Assembly: GCF_012849215.1 (NCBI RefSeq)
Contig: NZ_CP051683.1
Span: 24,031-88,030, forward strand
DNA: 64,000 nucleotides
Direction of reading: 5' to 3'
Origin: Mucilaginibacter robiniae
Lineage (GTDB): Bacteria > Bacteroidota > Bacteroidia > Sphingobacteriales > Sphingobacteriaceae
Of this stretch, positions 32,694 through 41,554 are shown one piece after another (the stretch's first letter is position 1; each line of letters begins with the position of its first letter). A model generated the notes under the pieces. It was not told the origin of the DNA. It was given only the letters and a program-made list of their open reading frames with translations, and searched no databases. The position numbers were made by a program, and so were the translations under genes.

Positions 32694-33427
32694 TAAGAAT
32701 AGCGCTATTTTCCGATATACATGCCAATCTGCCTGCCTTTGAAGCCATGCTCGCAGACTTGGAAAACCGAAAACCTGATGCAGTTTATTGCCTAGGTGAC
32801 CTTGTAGGCTATAACGTTTGGCCTAATGAGGTAACTGAAATTCTCAGGCGGCGCGGTATTGCTACGTTGGCCGGTAATCATGACCTGAAAGTACAGAAAA
32901 TGGTTACTACATCTGGTAGCTTAAAAGAAGGTGGTAAGAACTATGCTTACCATTTAGTCTCGCCTGAAAACAGAGATTATCTGCTTACCCTGCCCCGGCA
33001 TATCCGGCTCGAGTACCGGTTGAATCATGATACTTGGAACATCGTCCTCGCGCATGGCAGTACCCGCAGCATTGATGAATATGTCCTGGAAGATCTGGAT
33101 GAAAGTTATGTTCTAGGGATGATGGCCGAAGCAAAAGCCGATATCCTGTGCGTGGGTCACTCGCATAAACCTTACCACCGGATTATTCGGCAAGGCGATA
33201 CAGATAAGCATGTGATTAACACAGGCTCGGTAGGTAAACCAAAAGACGGTAATCCAATGGGCTGCTACGTGATGGTCACTATTCATCAGGATAGTAATTT
33301 AACAGCAAAAGAGACAATTGAAATTGAGTTTTGCAGGTTTGCTTATGACGTAGAGCAGGCGGCCAAGGCTATAGAAGATAGTCCTCTGCCTGATGAATTT
33401 GCCGACCGGCTGCGAAAAGCTTATTGA
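32693..33427 (+). CDS. Metallophosphoesterase copy 2, ATG start lost (ATA)
   Basis: A tandem paralogue of the previous gene with D-x-H (FSDIHAN), GDLVG, canonical GNHD, HGST and GHSH; about half the residues agree with copy 1. The homologous start position reads ATA (32693-32695), overlapping the TAA stop of copy 1, where copy 1 has ATG. The first ATG is at 32747, past the D-x-H motif, so using it would remove metal ligands. Either ATA is used, or the copy is decaying. The 3' end is followed by a terminator (33442-33472). Confidence 0.72.
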   Translation: MRIALFSDIHANLPAFEAMLADLENRKPDAVYCLGDLVGYNVWPNEVTEILRRRGIATLAGNHDLKVQKMVTTSGSLKEGGKNYAYHLVSPENRDYLLTLPRHIRLEYRLNHDTWNIVLAHGSTRSIDEYVLEDLDESYVLGMMAEAKADILCVGHSHKPYHRIIRQGDTDKHVINTGSVGKPKDGNPMGCYVMVTIHQDSNLTAKETIEIEFCRFAYDVEQAAKAIEDSPLPDEFADRLRKAY

Positions 33428-33441
33428 ACAAATAGTGTTAG

Positions 33442-33472
33442 AAAGCCCTTGCAGTTAGCATAGGGCTTTTTT
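33442..33472 (+). terminator. Intrinsic terminator ending the arsenic operon
   Basis: AAAGCCCT (33442-33449) and AGGGCTTT (33462-33469) form an 8-bp stem with a 12-nt loop, followed by more T. It lies 14 nt after the last ars gene. Confidence 0.8.
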
Positions 33473-33498
33473 AGTTCCGTATCTAATATCACTCCGCT

Positions 33499-33561
33499 TT
33501 ACTTTACATATAATACTTTATAGGGCATATTTGTAAAGTAAATCAACGTTTTCGTTACTGT
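33499..33561. repeat. Right-hand res-like half-site after the ars operon
   Basis: AACGTTTTCGTTACTGT (33545-33561) is identical over 17 nt to 28063-28079 of the res-like region. A further dyad, TTACTTTAC (33499-33507) with GTAAAGTAA (33533-33541), resembles the GTAAAG/CTTTAC subsite there. Together these are a diverged copy of the res-like segment at the other end of the arsenic module. Confidence 0.6.
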
Positions 33562-33601
33562 TTGATATAGTAATATATAATAGGTATACAAACTAAAGAT
33601 C

Positions 33602-33757
33602 TGCTAGTACTTTGATAATGTAAAAAGCAAAGGCGTTTTTCCTCTATAAAGCATAGTCGATTCTTAACTCACGAAATTTTATAAATTTTTCACAAAATAC
33701 TATAAAGTCAACGCCTAGCGCTGCTGGTACTTTTGTAACGTTAATTAAACGATACAA
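33602..33757 (+). promoter_or_regulatory. Leader of the copper ATPase with a near-duplicated promoter segment
   Basis: CTGCTAGTACTTTG (33601-33614) and CTGCTGGTACTTTTG (33721-33735) are near copies. The second contains TACTTTTG (33728-33735), a TAnnTTTG box at a fit distance from the ATG at 33758. AGGCGTT near 33630 and AACGCCT near 33710 are complementary. A CTATAAAG box occurs near 33650 and 33700. These features suggest a regulated promoter. Confidence 0.5.
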
Positions 33758-35986
33758 ATGGCAGCACAATTAGAAACACTTACATTTCCCGTTACAGGCA
33801 TGACCTGCGCGGGCTGCGCAGCCAGTGTGGAATCTATGATTGGCGCTCAGACAGGTGTTGAAAAGGCAGAGGTGAATTACGCCACTCAATCCGTGAAAGT
33901 AGCATTTCATCCGGACGTCGTTGGACCACGCAATCTTAGGCAATCAGTCCAGTCCATCGGTTACGATCTCATCATTGATACGCTCAATGCACAGGAAAAG
34001 CAAAAGGAAGTTCAGCAGAGTCATTACAAACAACTGAAGCGAAACATCCTTTGGGCAACGATACTAACAATACCGGTTGTTTTAATTGGTATGGTATTCA
34101 TGACGATACCTTATGCGAACTATATCATGCTTGTGCTTACAGCTCCCGTATTGTTTATTGCAGGTCGCAATTTTTTCGTGAACGCTTGGAAACAGGCTGG
34201 TCATGGCCGTGCGAATATGGACACCCTGGTCGCAATGAGTACGGGAATTGCTTTTCTTTTCAGCGTTTTTAATACGTTCAATCCAGAGTTTTGGCACCAA
34301 CGAGGGCTTCATCCACATGTTTATTACGAAGCCGCTTCAGTGGTGATCGTCTTCATCATGCTCGGCAAACTGTTAGAGGAAAGGGCTAAATCTAATACTT
34401 CTTCCGCTATCAAAAAACTTATCGGCTTACAGCCTAAAACTGTAACGCTGATTACAACTGAAGGAGAAAAAGAGATTCCTGTTTCAGAGGTGCAGATCGG
34501 TGACTGCCTTCTTGTTAAACCAGGTGAAAAAATCCCGGTAGATGGTGCTGTAACGGAAGGACATTCCTTTGTGGATGAAAGTATGATTACAGGAGAACCG
34601 ATACCGGTGCAAAAAGGTGCCGGTGAGCCTGTATTCGCCGGAACAGTGAACCAGAAAGGCAGCTTTCAATTTGTTGCAGAAAAAGTAGGTAGCAGCACCT
34701 TGCTTGCTCAGATTATAAAACTCGTACAGGATGCGCAGGGTTCAAAAGCCCCGGTTCAAAAGCTGGTTGATAAAATTGCAGGCGTCTTTGTTCCTGTCGT
34801 TCTATTGATCGCACTTATCACATTAGGAACATGGTTTCTTTTTGGCGGACAACATGCACTTTCCCACGGATTACTGGCCATGGTAACGGTATTAGTCATC
34901 GCCTGTCCCTGCGCTTTAGGCCTTGCGACACCTACTGCAATTATGGTAGGAATCGGAAAAGGTGCTGAAAACGGCATTCTCATTAAGGATGCAGAAGGGC
35001 TCGAACTCGCCTATAAAGTTACAGCAGTTGTCCTGGATAAAACCGGAACGATAACTGAAGGTAAGCCTGTGGTGAGCGACCTTGTATGGTCAGAAGGTCT
35101 AGAAAACAATGAAGAGCTGAAAGCTATCCTCCTGGGACTGGAACAGCAGTCAGAACACCCTCTAGCTGAAGCACTCGTTACTTACCTGAAAGCAGATGGT
35201 GCTGTCGCCGTAAAAATAGGCGGATTCAGCAGCCTGACCAGTCATGGTGTTGAAGGATATCATAAAGGTAAATTATACCGGGTGGGCACAGCGAAATTGG
35301 CTACCCAGCAAAACCTGCTATGTTCACCCTATTTAGCGGAAAAAGCGGACGAGTACCTAAATGATGCGAAAACGGTGGTCTACTTCATGAATTCCGAAAG
35401 GATTATCGCCTTTGCAGCCATCGCCGATCAAATTAAAAGTGGCTCAGCAGAAGCAATCAGCCAGTTGAAAAAACAGGGCATCGAGGTATACATGCTGACA
35501 GGTGATAATGCACAAACGGCAGCCGCAATTGCACGCAAAGCAGGCATCGAGCAGTACCAGGCGGAGGCCTTACCGAACGATAAAGCAGCGTTTATCAAAG
35601 CCTTACAGTCCCAGCAAAAAACCGTAGCCATGATTGGCGATGGTATCAATGATAGCCAGGCGCTCGCGCAGGCTGATGTTTCTATTGCAATGGGCAAAGG
35701 CTCTGATATCGCAATAGATGTATCTAAGATTACGCTGGTGTCTGCTGATCTGCGACAGGTGTCAAAAGCGTTAAGGCTGTCCAAGTTGACAGTTAGAACA
35801 ATTCGGCAAAATTTGTTTTGGGCATTCATTTATAATATCATCGGCATTCCGGTTGCAGCAGGAATACTTTATCCACTGAACGGCTTTTTACTAAACCCGA
35901 TGATTGCAGGCGCAGCAATGGCGTTAAGCTCTGTATCTGTAGTCAGCAACAGCTTACGGCTCAGATTTTCTAAACTTAGTTTATAA
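33758..35986 (+). CDS. copA: Copper-exporting P1B-type ATPase CopA
   Basis: A 742-residue ATPase with one N-terminal HMA domain (GMTCAGCAA, residues 13-21), TM helices, the TGEP phosphatase loop, C383-P384-C385 in the ion path, D427 in DKTGT as phosphorylated residue, HP and GDGIND. These mark a CPC-type Cu(I) exporter of the inner membrane. It opens the copper island after a promoter-like leader. The HMA chaperone gene follows 20 nt downstream, so it probably loads this pump. Firm call. Confidence 0.95.
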   Translation: MAAQLETLTFPVTGMTCAGCAASVESMIGAQTGVEKAEVNYATQSVKVAFHPDVVGPRNLRQSVQSIGYDLIIDTLNAQEKQKEVQQSHYKQLKRNILWATILTIPVVLIGMVFMTIPYANYIMLVLTAPVLFIAGRNFFVNAWKQAGHGRANMDTLVAMSTGIAFLFSVFNTFNPEFWHQRGLHPHVYYEAASVVIVFIMLGKLLEERAKSNTSSAIKKLIGLQPKTVTLITTEGEKEIPVSEVQIGDCLLVKPGEKIPVDGAVTEGHSFVDESMITGEPIPVQKGAGEPVFAGTVNQKGSFQFVAEKVGSSTLLAQIIKLVQDAQGSKAPVQKLVDKIAGVFVPVVLLIALITLGTWFLFGGQHALSHGLLAMVTVLVIACPCALGLATPTAIMVGIGKGAENGILIKDAEGLELAYKVTAVVLDKTGTITEGKPVVSDLVWSEGLENNEELKAILLGLEQQSEHPLAEALVTYLKADGAVAVKIGGFSSLTSHGVEGYHKGKLYRVGTAKLATQQNLLCSPYLAEKADEYLNDAKTVVYFMNSERIIAFAAIADQIKSGSAEAISQLKKQGIEVYMLTGDNAQTAAAIARKAGIEQYQAEALPNDKAAFIKALQSQQKTVAMIGDGINDSQALAQADVSIAMGKGSDIAIDVSKITLVSADLRQVSKALRLSKLTVRTIRQNLFWAFIYNIIGIPVAAGILYPLNGFLLNPMIAGAAMALSSVSVVSNSLRLRFSKLSL

Positions 35987-36005
35987 TAATTATTTGAATA
36001 ATATC

Positions 36006-36218
36006 ATGGAAACTTTAAAATTTAAAACCAATATCAAATGCGGCGGCTGTATCGCTACGGTAACTCCTTCGATGAATAATTTAAAAGGTGTGGAAAAATG
36101 GGAAGTAGATACTGCAAACCCGGATAAGATTCTAACAGTTCAGGCGCAGAATGATCTGTCCCCTGAACTAATCATCAGTACATTGAAAGAAAAAGGCTAC
36201 CAGGCAGAAAAATTATAA
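36006..36218 (+). CDS. copZ: Copper chaperone with HMA domain (CopZ-like)
   Basis: A 70-residue protein with the start METLKF at 36006 (a TTG at 35994 is a less likely start). The CxxC motif is K-C-G-G-C, near residues 11-15, in an HMA fold. It lies directly after copA and would hand Cu(I) to that ATPase. A hairpin terminator follows at 36223-36248. CopZ is named by context as well as by fold. Confidence 0.82.
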   Translation: METLKFKTNIKCGGCIATVTPSMNNLKGVEKWEVDTANPDKILTVQAQNDLSPELIISTLKEKGYQAEKL

Positions 36219-36222
36219 TTAT

Positions 36223-36248
36223 GGCTGGCTTTTGCCAGCAGCCTTTTT
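36223..36248 (+). terminator. Intrinsic terminator after copA-copZ
   Basis: GCTGGC (36224-36229), loop TTTT, GCCAGC (36234-36239), then AGCC and five T. It ends the copA-copZ unit. Confidence 0.75.
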
Positions 36249-36332
36249 ATTTGAATAACTTATATTGGAAGCAATATCTCGTTTTTTGAATTAAGGGGGA
36301 ACAATTGTAACGATTTCGTGTACTATTATTAG

Positions 36333-36791
36333 ATGAGAAAACTAGGTGCAATAAGTCTCGCTGCGTTTTACCTGTTATTAACGACAGGCGCATTCGCGTG
36401 CGTGATTCATTGCACTGAAGTTTTTTTGCTCGGGCCCAAAATAGCTACTGAACAACACCACGAGCAGGAAGAGAATGATCATCATGATGATGATCATGAC
36501 AAAGATGCTCATTCTAAGGAAAAGGGTAAGCACAAAGATGATTGCGGGCCAGGTAAAGATTGTGATTGCTGCAGTAAAGACCATGGCTTGTACGTGGTGA
36601 AGGAAAATTTAAGTAATTACGATGAGCTTCAAATTATTGTCCAGGAGTTCATCCTATCGCACCACAATTATCTACAATTACCTCCCGTACATATATACAG
36701 TAAAGCATTAGTTAGCTGGCCGGATGCAACCGGACCGCCGCGTATATCTTGCATTCCGCTGTACATATCCCATCGTACCCTTCTTATTTGA
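36333..36791 (+). CDS. Exported His/Asp-rich protein, HYC_CC_PP-like
   Basis: A 152-residue protein with a signal peptide (about residues 1-22), a cysteine near HC, a very acidic and His-rich stretch (HHDDDHDKDAH and neighbours, about residues 45-75), a CDCC pair near residue 80 and the end GPPRISCIPLYISHRT. The HC-CC-PP order matches two later proteins of the island, so it may be a divergent HYC_CC_PP member. It could bind copper in the periplasm. It lies 72 nt before the HMA-AraC gene. Confidence 0.6.
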   Translation: MRKLGAISLAAFYLLLTTGAFACVIHCTEVFLLGPKIATEQHHEQEENDHHDDDHDKDAHSKEKGKHKDDCGPGKDCDCCSKDHGLYVVKENLSNYDELQIIVQEFILSHHNYLQLPPVHIYSKALVSWPDATGPPRISCIPLYISHRTLLI

Positions 36792-36862
36792 TTCAAGCAT
36801 TGCCGCGACTCCCATCTGCGGCCGGACATTCCTTTGGTCTATCATTTAGCTTGAATTAACAC

Positions 36863-37426
36863 ATGACATTATTTATTAAGAATATGGTTTGCGACCGTTG
36901 CATTATGGTCGTACGCCAGCAACTGGAAAGTTTAGGGTTATCCGTCGATGCTATTACATTAGGCACGGCCAATATTCATCCTGACCCGGATGAAAGCCAA
37001 TTATCCCATTTGACCTCTATGCTTAAGGTATCAGGCTTTGAGCTCATCAATAAGGAAAAGGATAAGCTTATTGAGCGAATAAAAAACGTTGTTATTGAAA
37101 TCGTACACCAGGGTGACCTAAGTGAAATACAGGGAAATATCATGACATCAATCGCTGATCGACTATGTAAAGACTACGCCTATCTCAGTCGTCTTTTCTC
37201 TGAATCAGAGGATACGACCATTGAGAAATTTATCATCCAACAAAAGATAGAGAAGGTTAAGGAATTAATACAATACGGTGAGCTTAACATTACGGAGATC
37301 GCTTACAGTATGGGTTACAGCAGTAGTGCACACTTATCCGCACAATTCAAAAGTGTTACTGGCATGAGTCCCCGTCAATACAAGTCCTGTGGCGATCCAT
37401 CCCGTAAATCACTTGATAAAGTATAA
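36863..37426 (+). CDS. AraC-type regulator with N-terminal HMA-like CxxC domain
   Basis: A 187-residue protein. Residues 1-70 look like an HMA domain with VCDRC (C10, C13). Residues 90-180 contain an AraC helix-turn-helix pair, with LNITEIAYSMGYSSSAHLSAQFK (in parts NITEIAYSMGYSS and LSAQFKSVTGMSPRQYK). This would let metal binding change DNA binding directly. It lies immediately before the multicopper oxidase gene and its stop is inside that gene's leader. It is a strong candidate for the copper regulator of the island; the target DNA is unknown. Confidence 0.82.
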   Translation: MTLFIKNMVCDRCIMVVRQQLESLGLSVDAITLGTANIHPDPDESQLSHLTSMLKVSGFELINKEKDKLIERIKNVVIEIVHQGDLSEIQGNIMTSIADRLCKDYAYLSRLFSESEDTTIEKFIIQQKIEKVKELIQYGELNITEIAYSMGYSSSAHLSAQFKSVTGMSPRQYKSCGDPSRKSLDKV

Positions 37427-37436
37427 AGACACTACT

Positions 37437-40190
37437 ATGAAAAGCATTAAAACGTTAATTTCTATATGGCTTCTGGTACTAACAGCTCAGGCAAATGCAC
37501 AGCAGCATAACATGCCCGGCATGAATATGAGTGACAAGCAGGCTCCAATGGCTAAGAAGCCCCTGCCTTACGCTAAAGGCAAGAATAAAAAAAGTACTTC
37601 AAAACAGAAGACTGACAAAGCAATGAAAAGCATGGGCCATATGAAAAGTATGAACATGCAGCATTCCGGGGGCGGACGCTCTAAAGCCGAATCGAATCGT
37701 GTTAAGCCGATGTCAGATCATGATATGATGGATACGGATATGGCAATGCCGGATCATCCAATGAAAGGGATGGATATGAATCATCAAGAAAAGTCTTCGG
37801 AGATGAATATGCAAAGTATGCAGGCGCGACCGGGAGACACAATTAAGAGTACTTCCTCTTCATTGAATGATCACTTGATACATATTGGCAAGCGCGTTAC
37901 ATACGATCTTTACATCAATGACACGGTTGCAGCTTATGCAGGCAAAAAGGTAAAAGCGCTTGCCATCAATGGTCAGATTCCTGGCCCTGTGCTCCGATTC
38001 ACTGAGGGAGATACTGCCGTTATCCGGGTACACAACCTGCGAAAAAAAGAAACTTCGATACACTGGCATGGGCTGTTGGTACCTAACAAATACGATGGTG
38101 TGCCCTACATCAGCACAGTGCCGATAGCGGCTGGCACAACCTATACCAATATCATTCCACTTCATCAGACGGGTACTTACTGGTATCACACCCATACGGA
38201 ACTGGATGAGCAGGCTGGTCTTTACGGCCCCATTGTTATTGAGCCTCAAGCACAAAAGGATCAGGTGAAAGAACAGGTGCTTATGCTTTCGGATTGGACG
38301 AACTATCAGCCTAAAGAAGTGCTCCGAATGCTGAAGCGGGGAACGGATTGGTTCTCGATACAAAAAGGGAGTGTCTTGAGTTATGGCGGTGCATTTGCCC
38401 AGGGCTATCTTGGTGACCGTTTAAAACTAGATTGGATGCGCATGCCAGCGATGGATCTGCTGGATGTTAAGTACGATCGCTTTCTTGTTAACGGTAAAAC
38501 AGACCAGCAACTTACACAGTTCGGGCCGGGACAAACGGTAAAACTGCGCATTATCAATGGTTCCGCCTCCAGTTATTTTTGGCTGAATTTTGCAGGCGGT
38601 CCGATGACGGTCGTTGCAGCGGACGGCCTAAATGTAAAACCTGTTACGGTGGACAAGATTCTGATTGGCACAGCAGAAACTTATGATGTACTCATCAAAA
38701 TACCGTCTACGGGCAAGTATGAATTTAGGGCGACTTACCAGGATATCTCCGGGAAGGTTTCTGCCTGGCTAGGAGCCGGAAAAGAGGTCAAAGCGACAGA
38801 CATACCAAAAGTGAACTATTATAAGTTCGCTCACACTTTTAACCGCATGATGACCCAGATGAAAATGCCTATGAACAGGGTCCCCAACGCAAAAGTCAAA
38901 AATGATGGTTTGTCCTTCAGCACCAGCGACGTGCCAATGAGTATGAAAGGCATGGATATGAAGGGAATGAACAAGGATACCCAACCTGGTGCTAAAATGC
39001 CACAGATGGAGATGAAGACAAAAGCCGATACGGGTATGAGTATGCAGAACCATCAAGGCATAAATATGGCCAAGAATGAAAGCAGCAAGTCTGGTATGGA
39101 TGATATGCAAATGGGCGGCATGAACATGAAGGGTATGAGTATGAATATGCCGGACGACGGAAGAGGTACGCCAATGGGACCGGGAGGCTCTTTGCTCCTT
39201 GGATTAGGCGGCGATGGAAAAATTTTAAGTTATGATCAGTTGGAATCCAATAGTACAACTGCTTTCGACGGAAGGCATACGGTACGGACATATCACCTAT
39301 ATCTCACGGGTAGTATGATTCGTTATACCTGGCTCATTAATAACAAAGCCCTTTCCGAAGCCGACCGCTTACTGATTCGTAAGGGAGAGATTGTTCGCTT
39401 CGTATTTCATAATACGACCATGATGGAGCATCCCATGCACTTGCACGGGCACTTCTTTAGAGTACTAAACAATAAGGGGACATCATCACCACTAAAACAT
39501 ACGGTAAGTATTGAACCCATGCAGGTGCAGACGATTGAGTTTCTTGCCGATGATTCGCATGACTGGTTTTTCCACTGTCACACGCTTTATCACATGATGT
39601 CAGGCATGGCGCGTGTTGTTCGGTATGAAGACAATCCGAGCAACACTGAAGTTGCGAAATATCAACCGCGAAATCCGGTCATCAACGACGACCGGCAATT
39701 CTACACATGGTTTCAAGCATCATTCCACTCACAAACAAGTATCGGTTCATTATTTATCTCCAATACGCGTTATGAATTCAATGCCAACTACCGGTTCAGT
39801 TATGATGGGCGTTATGAAATCGACCCTCGCTTTCAGCGGTATCTTGATAACGGTCAATATTTTGCAGCGTACGTAGGTGCTGAATTTGAAAAAAATGAGA
39901 AAGGTGGCCGTTTTATTAAAGACGGCAGCAATGTGGCGGTCGTCGGTTTAAGATACTTATTGCCCATGTTCATCCAAACTGATGCACGGATCAGCCATAA
40001 AGGCAGATTACGCTTTACCGTGAGCCGTGAAGACATTCCGTTAACAAGCCGACTTTATCTCGGCGCATCCTACAACACAGACAGTGAATGGCAAGCTGAT
40101 ACACGTTATGTGCTCTCCAAATATTTTGCGCTTTCAGCCAGCTATGATAACCAGTACGGATTTGGCGGCGGTATCACTATACTCTATTAA
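37437..40190 (+). CDS. Multicopper oxidase CopA-type fused to a CopB-like barrel
   Basis: A 917-residue exported protein from the ATG at 37437 (MKSIKTLI). After a signal peptide (ending ANAQ) comes a Met/His-rich linker (about 25-140), then cupredoxin domains with HWHG and YHTH near residues 210-260 and HPMHLHGH with HCHTLYH near 665-720 as copper ligands. A second Met-rich insert (MKGMNM) lies at about 490-590. The last 170 residues, from WFQASFHSQT, look like a CopB-type outer-membrane beta-barrel. The fusion joins Cu(I) oxidation to the outer membrane. Confidence 0.85.
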   Translation: MKSIKTLISIWLLVLTAQANAQQHNMPGMNMSDKQAPMAKKPLPYAKGKNKKSTSKQKTDKAMKSMGHMKSMNMQHSGGGRSKAESNRVKPMSDHDMMDTDMAMPDHPMKGMDMNHQEKSSEMNMQSMQARPGDTIKSTSSSLNDHLIHIGKRVTYDLYINDTVAAYAGKKVKALAINGQIPGPVLRFTEGDTAVIRVHNLRKKETSIHWHGLLVPNKYDGVPYISTVPIAAGTTYTNIIPLHQTGTYWYHTHTELDEQAGLYGPIVIEPQAQKDQVKEQVLMLSDWTNYQPKEVLRMLKRGTDWFSIQKGSVLSYGGAFAQGYLGDRLKLDWMRMPAMDLLDVKYDRFLVNGKTDQQLTQFGPGQTVKLRIINGSASSYFWLNFAGGPMTVVAADGLNVKPVTVDKILIGTAETYDVLIKIPSTGKYEFRATYQDISGKVSAWLGAGKEVKATDIPKVNYYKFAHTFNRMMTQMKMPMNRVPNAKVKNDGLSFSTSDVPMSMKGMDMKGMNKDTQPGAKMPQMEMKTKADTGMSMQNHQGINMAKNESSKSGMDDMQMGGMNMKGMSMNMPDDGRGTPMGPGGSLLLGLGGDGKILSYDQLESNSTTAFDGRHTVRTYHLYLTGSMIRYTWLINNKALSEADRLLIRKGEIVRFVFHNTTMMEHPMHLHGHFFRVLNNKGTSSPLKHTVSIEPMQVQTIEFLADDSHDWFFHCHTLYHMMSGMARVVRYEDNPSNTEVAKYQPRNPVINDDRQFYTWFQASFHSQTSIGSLFISNTRYEFNANYRFSYDGRYEIDPRFQRYLDNGQYFAAYVGAEFEKNEKGGRFIKDGSNVAVVGLRYLLPMFIQTDARISHKGRLRFTVSREDIPLTSRLYLGASYNTDSEWQADTRYVLSKYFALSASYDNQYGFGGGITILY

Positions 40191-40221
40191 ATTTTATTTA
40201 ATCACCATTAATAAATAATCT

Positions 40222-40872
40222 ATGAAAACAACCATGTTAATGATTCCCATGCTTGCGCTAGGCGTAGCAGGATTTACTACTCAAAACACCATTAGCCCAT
40301 TTGATCATGGAGCACTAATCATCACTGCACCTGCAGCCATCCAAAGCGATCCATTAATGGAATCTATGAACAAGATGATGAAGCAAATGCATGCTCAGCA
40401 AATGAAAGGAAATGTTGATTATGATTTTGCTTCCATGCTCAAAGCCCACCACCAGGGAGCTATCGACATGGCCAGGATCGAGCTACAGCAGGGAAAGGAT
40501 GCTTCCATGAAAAAAATGGCTCAAAAAATACTGACCAAACAGACGAAAGAGGTTGCACAGCTCAATCAGTTGATTGCAAAGTTGCAAAACAGCACTAAAA
40601 ACTACGATCCAGCTAACAAGCAATCAGGAGCTGGTAAAGCAATGAGTGATAATATGATGGAAATGATGAAACCGGGTAATATGTCCATGAGTTCTATCGA
40701 TCATGAATTTGCGGACATGATGACCAAGCACCACAAAGATGGTATCATGATGGCTAAAAGTATTGTGACCTACAGTAAAAGCGCGAAACTAAAATCCATG
40801 GCGCAGCAATCTATACCGGAACAAACGCAGGAAATCCGTGAGATGGAACAATGGATGAAAGCACATCAATAA
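40222..40872 (+). CDS. Exported DUF305 protein, two repeats
   Basis: A 216-residue protein with a signal peptide and two DUF305 units (about residues 65-115 and 155-212), each with HHQGAIDMA or HHKDGIMMAK. The units are His- and Met-rich helices, likely to bind copper. It lies 31 nt after the oxidase and just before a second DUF305 gene. A periplasmic copper storage or scavenging role is inferred from composition. Confidence 0.82.
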   Translation: MKTTMLMIPMLALGVAGFTTQNTISPFDHGALIITAPAAIQSDPLMESMNKMMKQMHAQQMKGNVDYDFASMLKAHHQGAIDMARIELQQGKDASMKKMAQKILTKQTKEVAQLNQLIAKLQNSTKNYDPANKQSGAGKAMSDNMMEMMKPGNMSMSSIDHEFADMMTKHHKDGIMMAKSIVTYSKSAKLKSMAQQSIPEQTQEIREMEQWMKAHQ

Positions 40873-40903
40873 ACAATATAAGAGGTAACTAAAAAAACAA
40901 ACG

Positions 40904-41521
40904 ATGAAAAACTTTTTAAAATTAATCACGCTGTCAGCAATAGTGGCTGTGATGAGTGCATGTAGCAAAGATGATGATAAAATCAAAATACAGGGTCATG
41001 ACCAGAATCAGATGATGGGTATTATGCATCAGATGATGGCGAAAATGGACACTATGAAGATGACCAAAGATCCGGACAATGATTTCGCGATGATGATGCG
41101 CATGCACCACCAGGGGGCTATTGATATGGCTAACCTGGAGCTGAAAAGCGGCAGTGATGCGACGATGAAGCAAATGGCGCAGAGCATAATTTCCAGCCAG
41201 CAGGCAGAAATCACGCAGCTTTCTGCTTTTCTCAAATCACACCCCCCTCACGGCAACGATCCGGATTTCGATATGATGCTGATGGACAACATGAAAAAAT
41301 CCGGAAAGCAAGCTGACCTACAAATTATCAACGGAGACATTGATCATGATTTTGCCATCCTGATGATTGGTCATCACCAAAGCGCTATCGAAAACTCGCG
41401 CCTTGAACTCATCCACGGCCAGGAACAAAGTATGAAAACGATGGCTACAAATATTATTGATGCTCAGATGAAAGAGATAGGCCAGTTTCAGGACTGGCTG
41501 TTAGCCCGCGGTAACAAGTAA
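40904..41521 (+). CDS. DUF305 lipoprotein, two repeats
   Basis: A 205-residue protein with a lipobox (MSAC, Cys near residue 20) and two DUF305 units with MHHQGAIDMA and GHHQSAIENSR. The N-terminal part is Met/His/Asp-rich. It would sit on the membrane facing the periplasm or outside. It is the second of three DUF305 genes in the island. Copper binding is the likely role, by composition and neighbours. Confidence 0.82.
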   Translation: MKNFLKLITLSAIVAVMSACSKDDDKIKIQGHDQNQMMGIMHQMMAKMDTMKMTKDPDNDFAMMMRMHHQGAIDMANLELKSGSDATMKQMAQSIISSQQAEITQLSAFLKSHPPHGNDPDFDMMLMDNMKKSGKQADLQIINGDIDHDFAILMIGHHQSAIENSRLELIHGQEQSMKTMATNIIDAQMKEIGQFQDWLLARGNK

Positions 41522-41554
41522 TAAATCATTATCTAACTATAAAACATTTCAATT

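Noticed and set aside
28063..33561. Insertion-sequence-type transposon around the arsenic genes
   Set aside because: There are no terminal inverted repeats or transposase; only a resolvase and a partly repeated res-like site are visible.
37860..39291. Long open frames on the opposite strand of the multicopper oxidase
   Set aside because: They arise from the Met/His-rich codons; compositions are abnormal (runs of H, L and F) and no start context is present.
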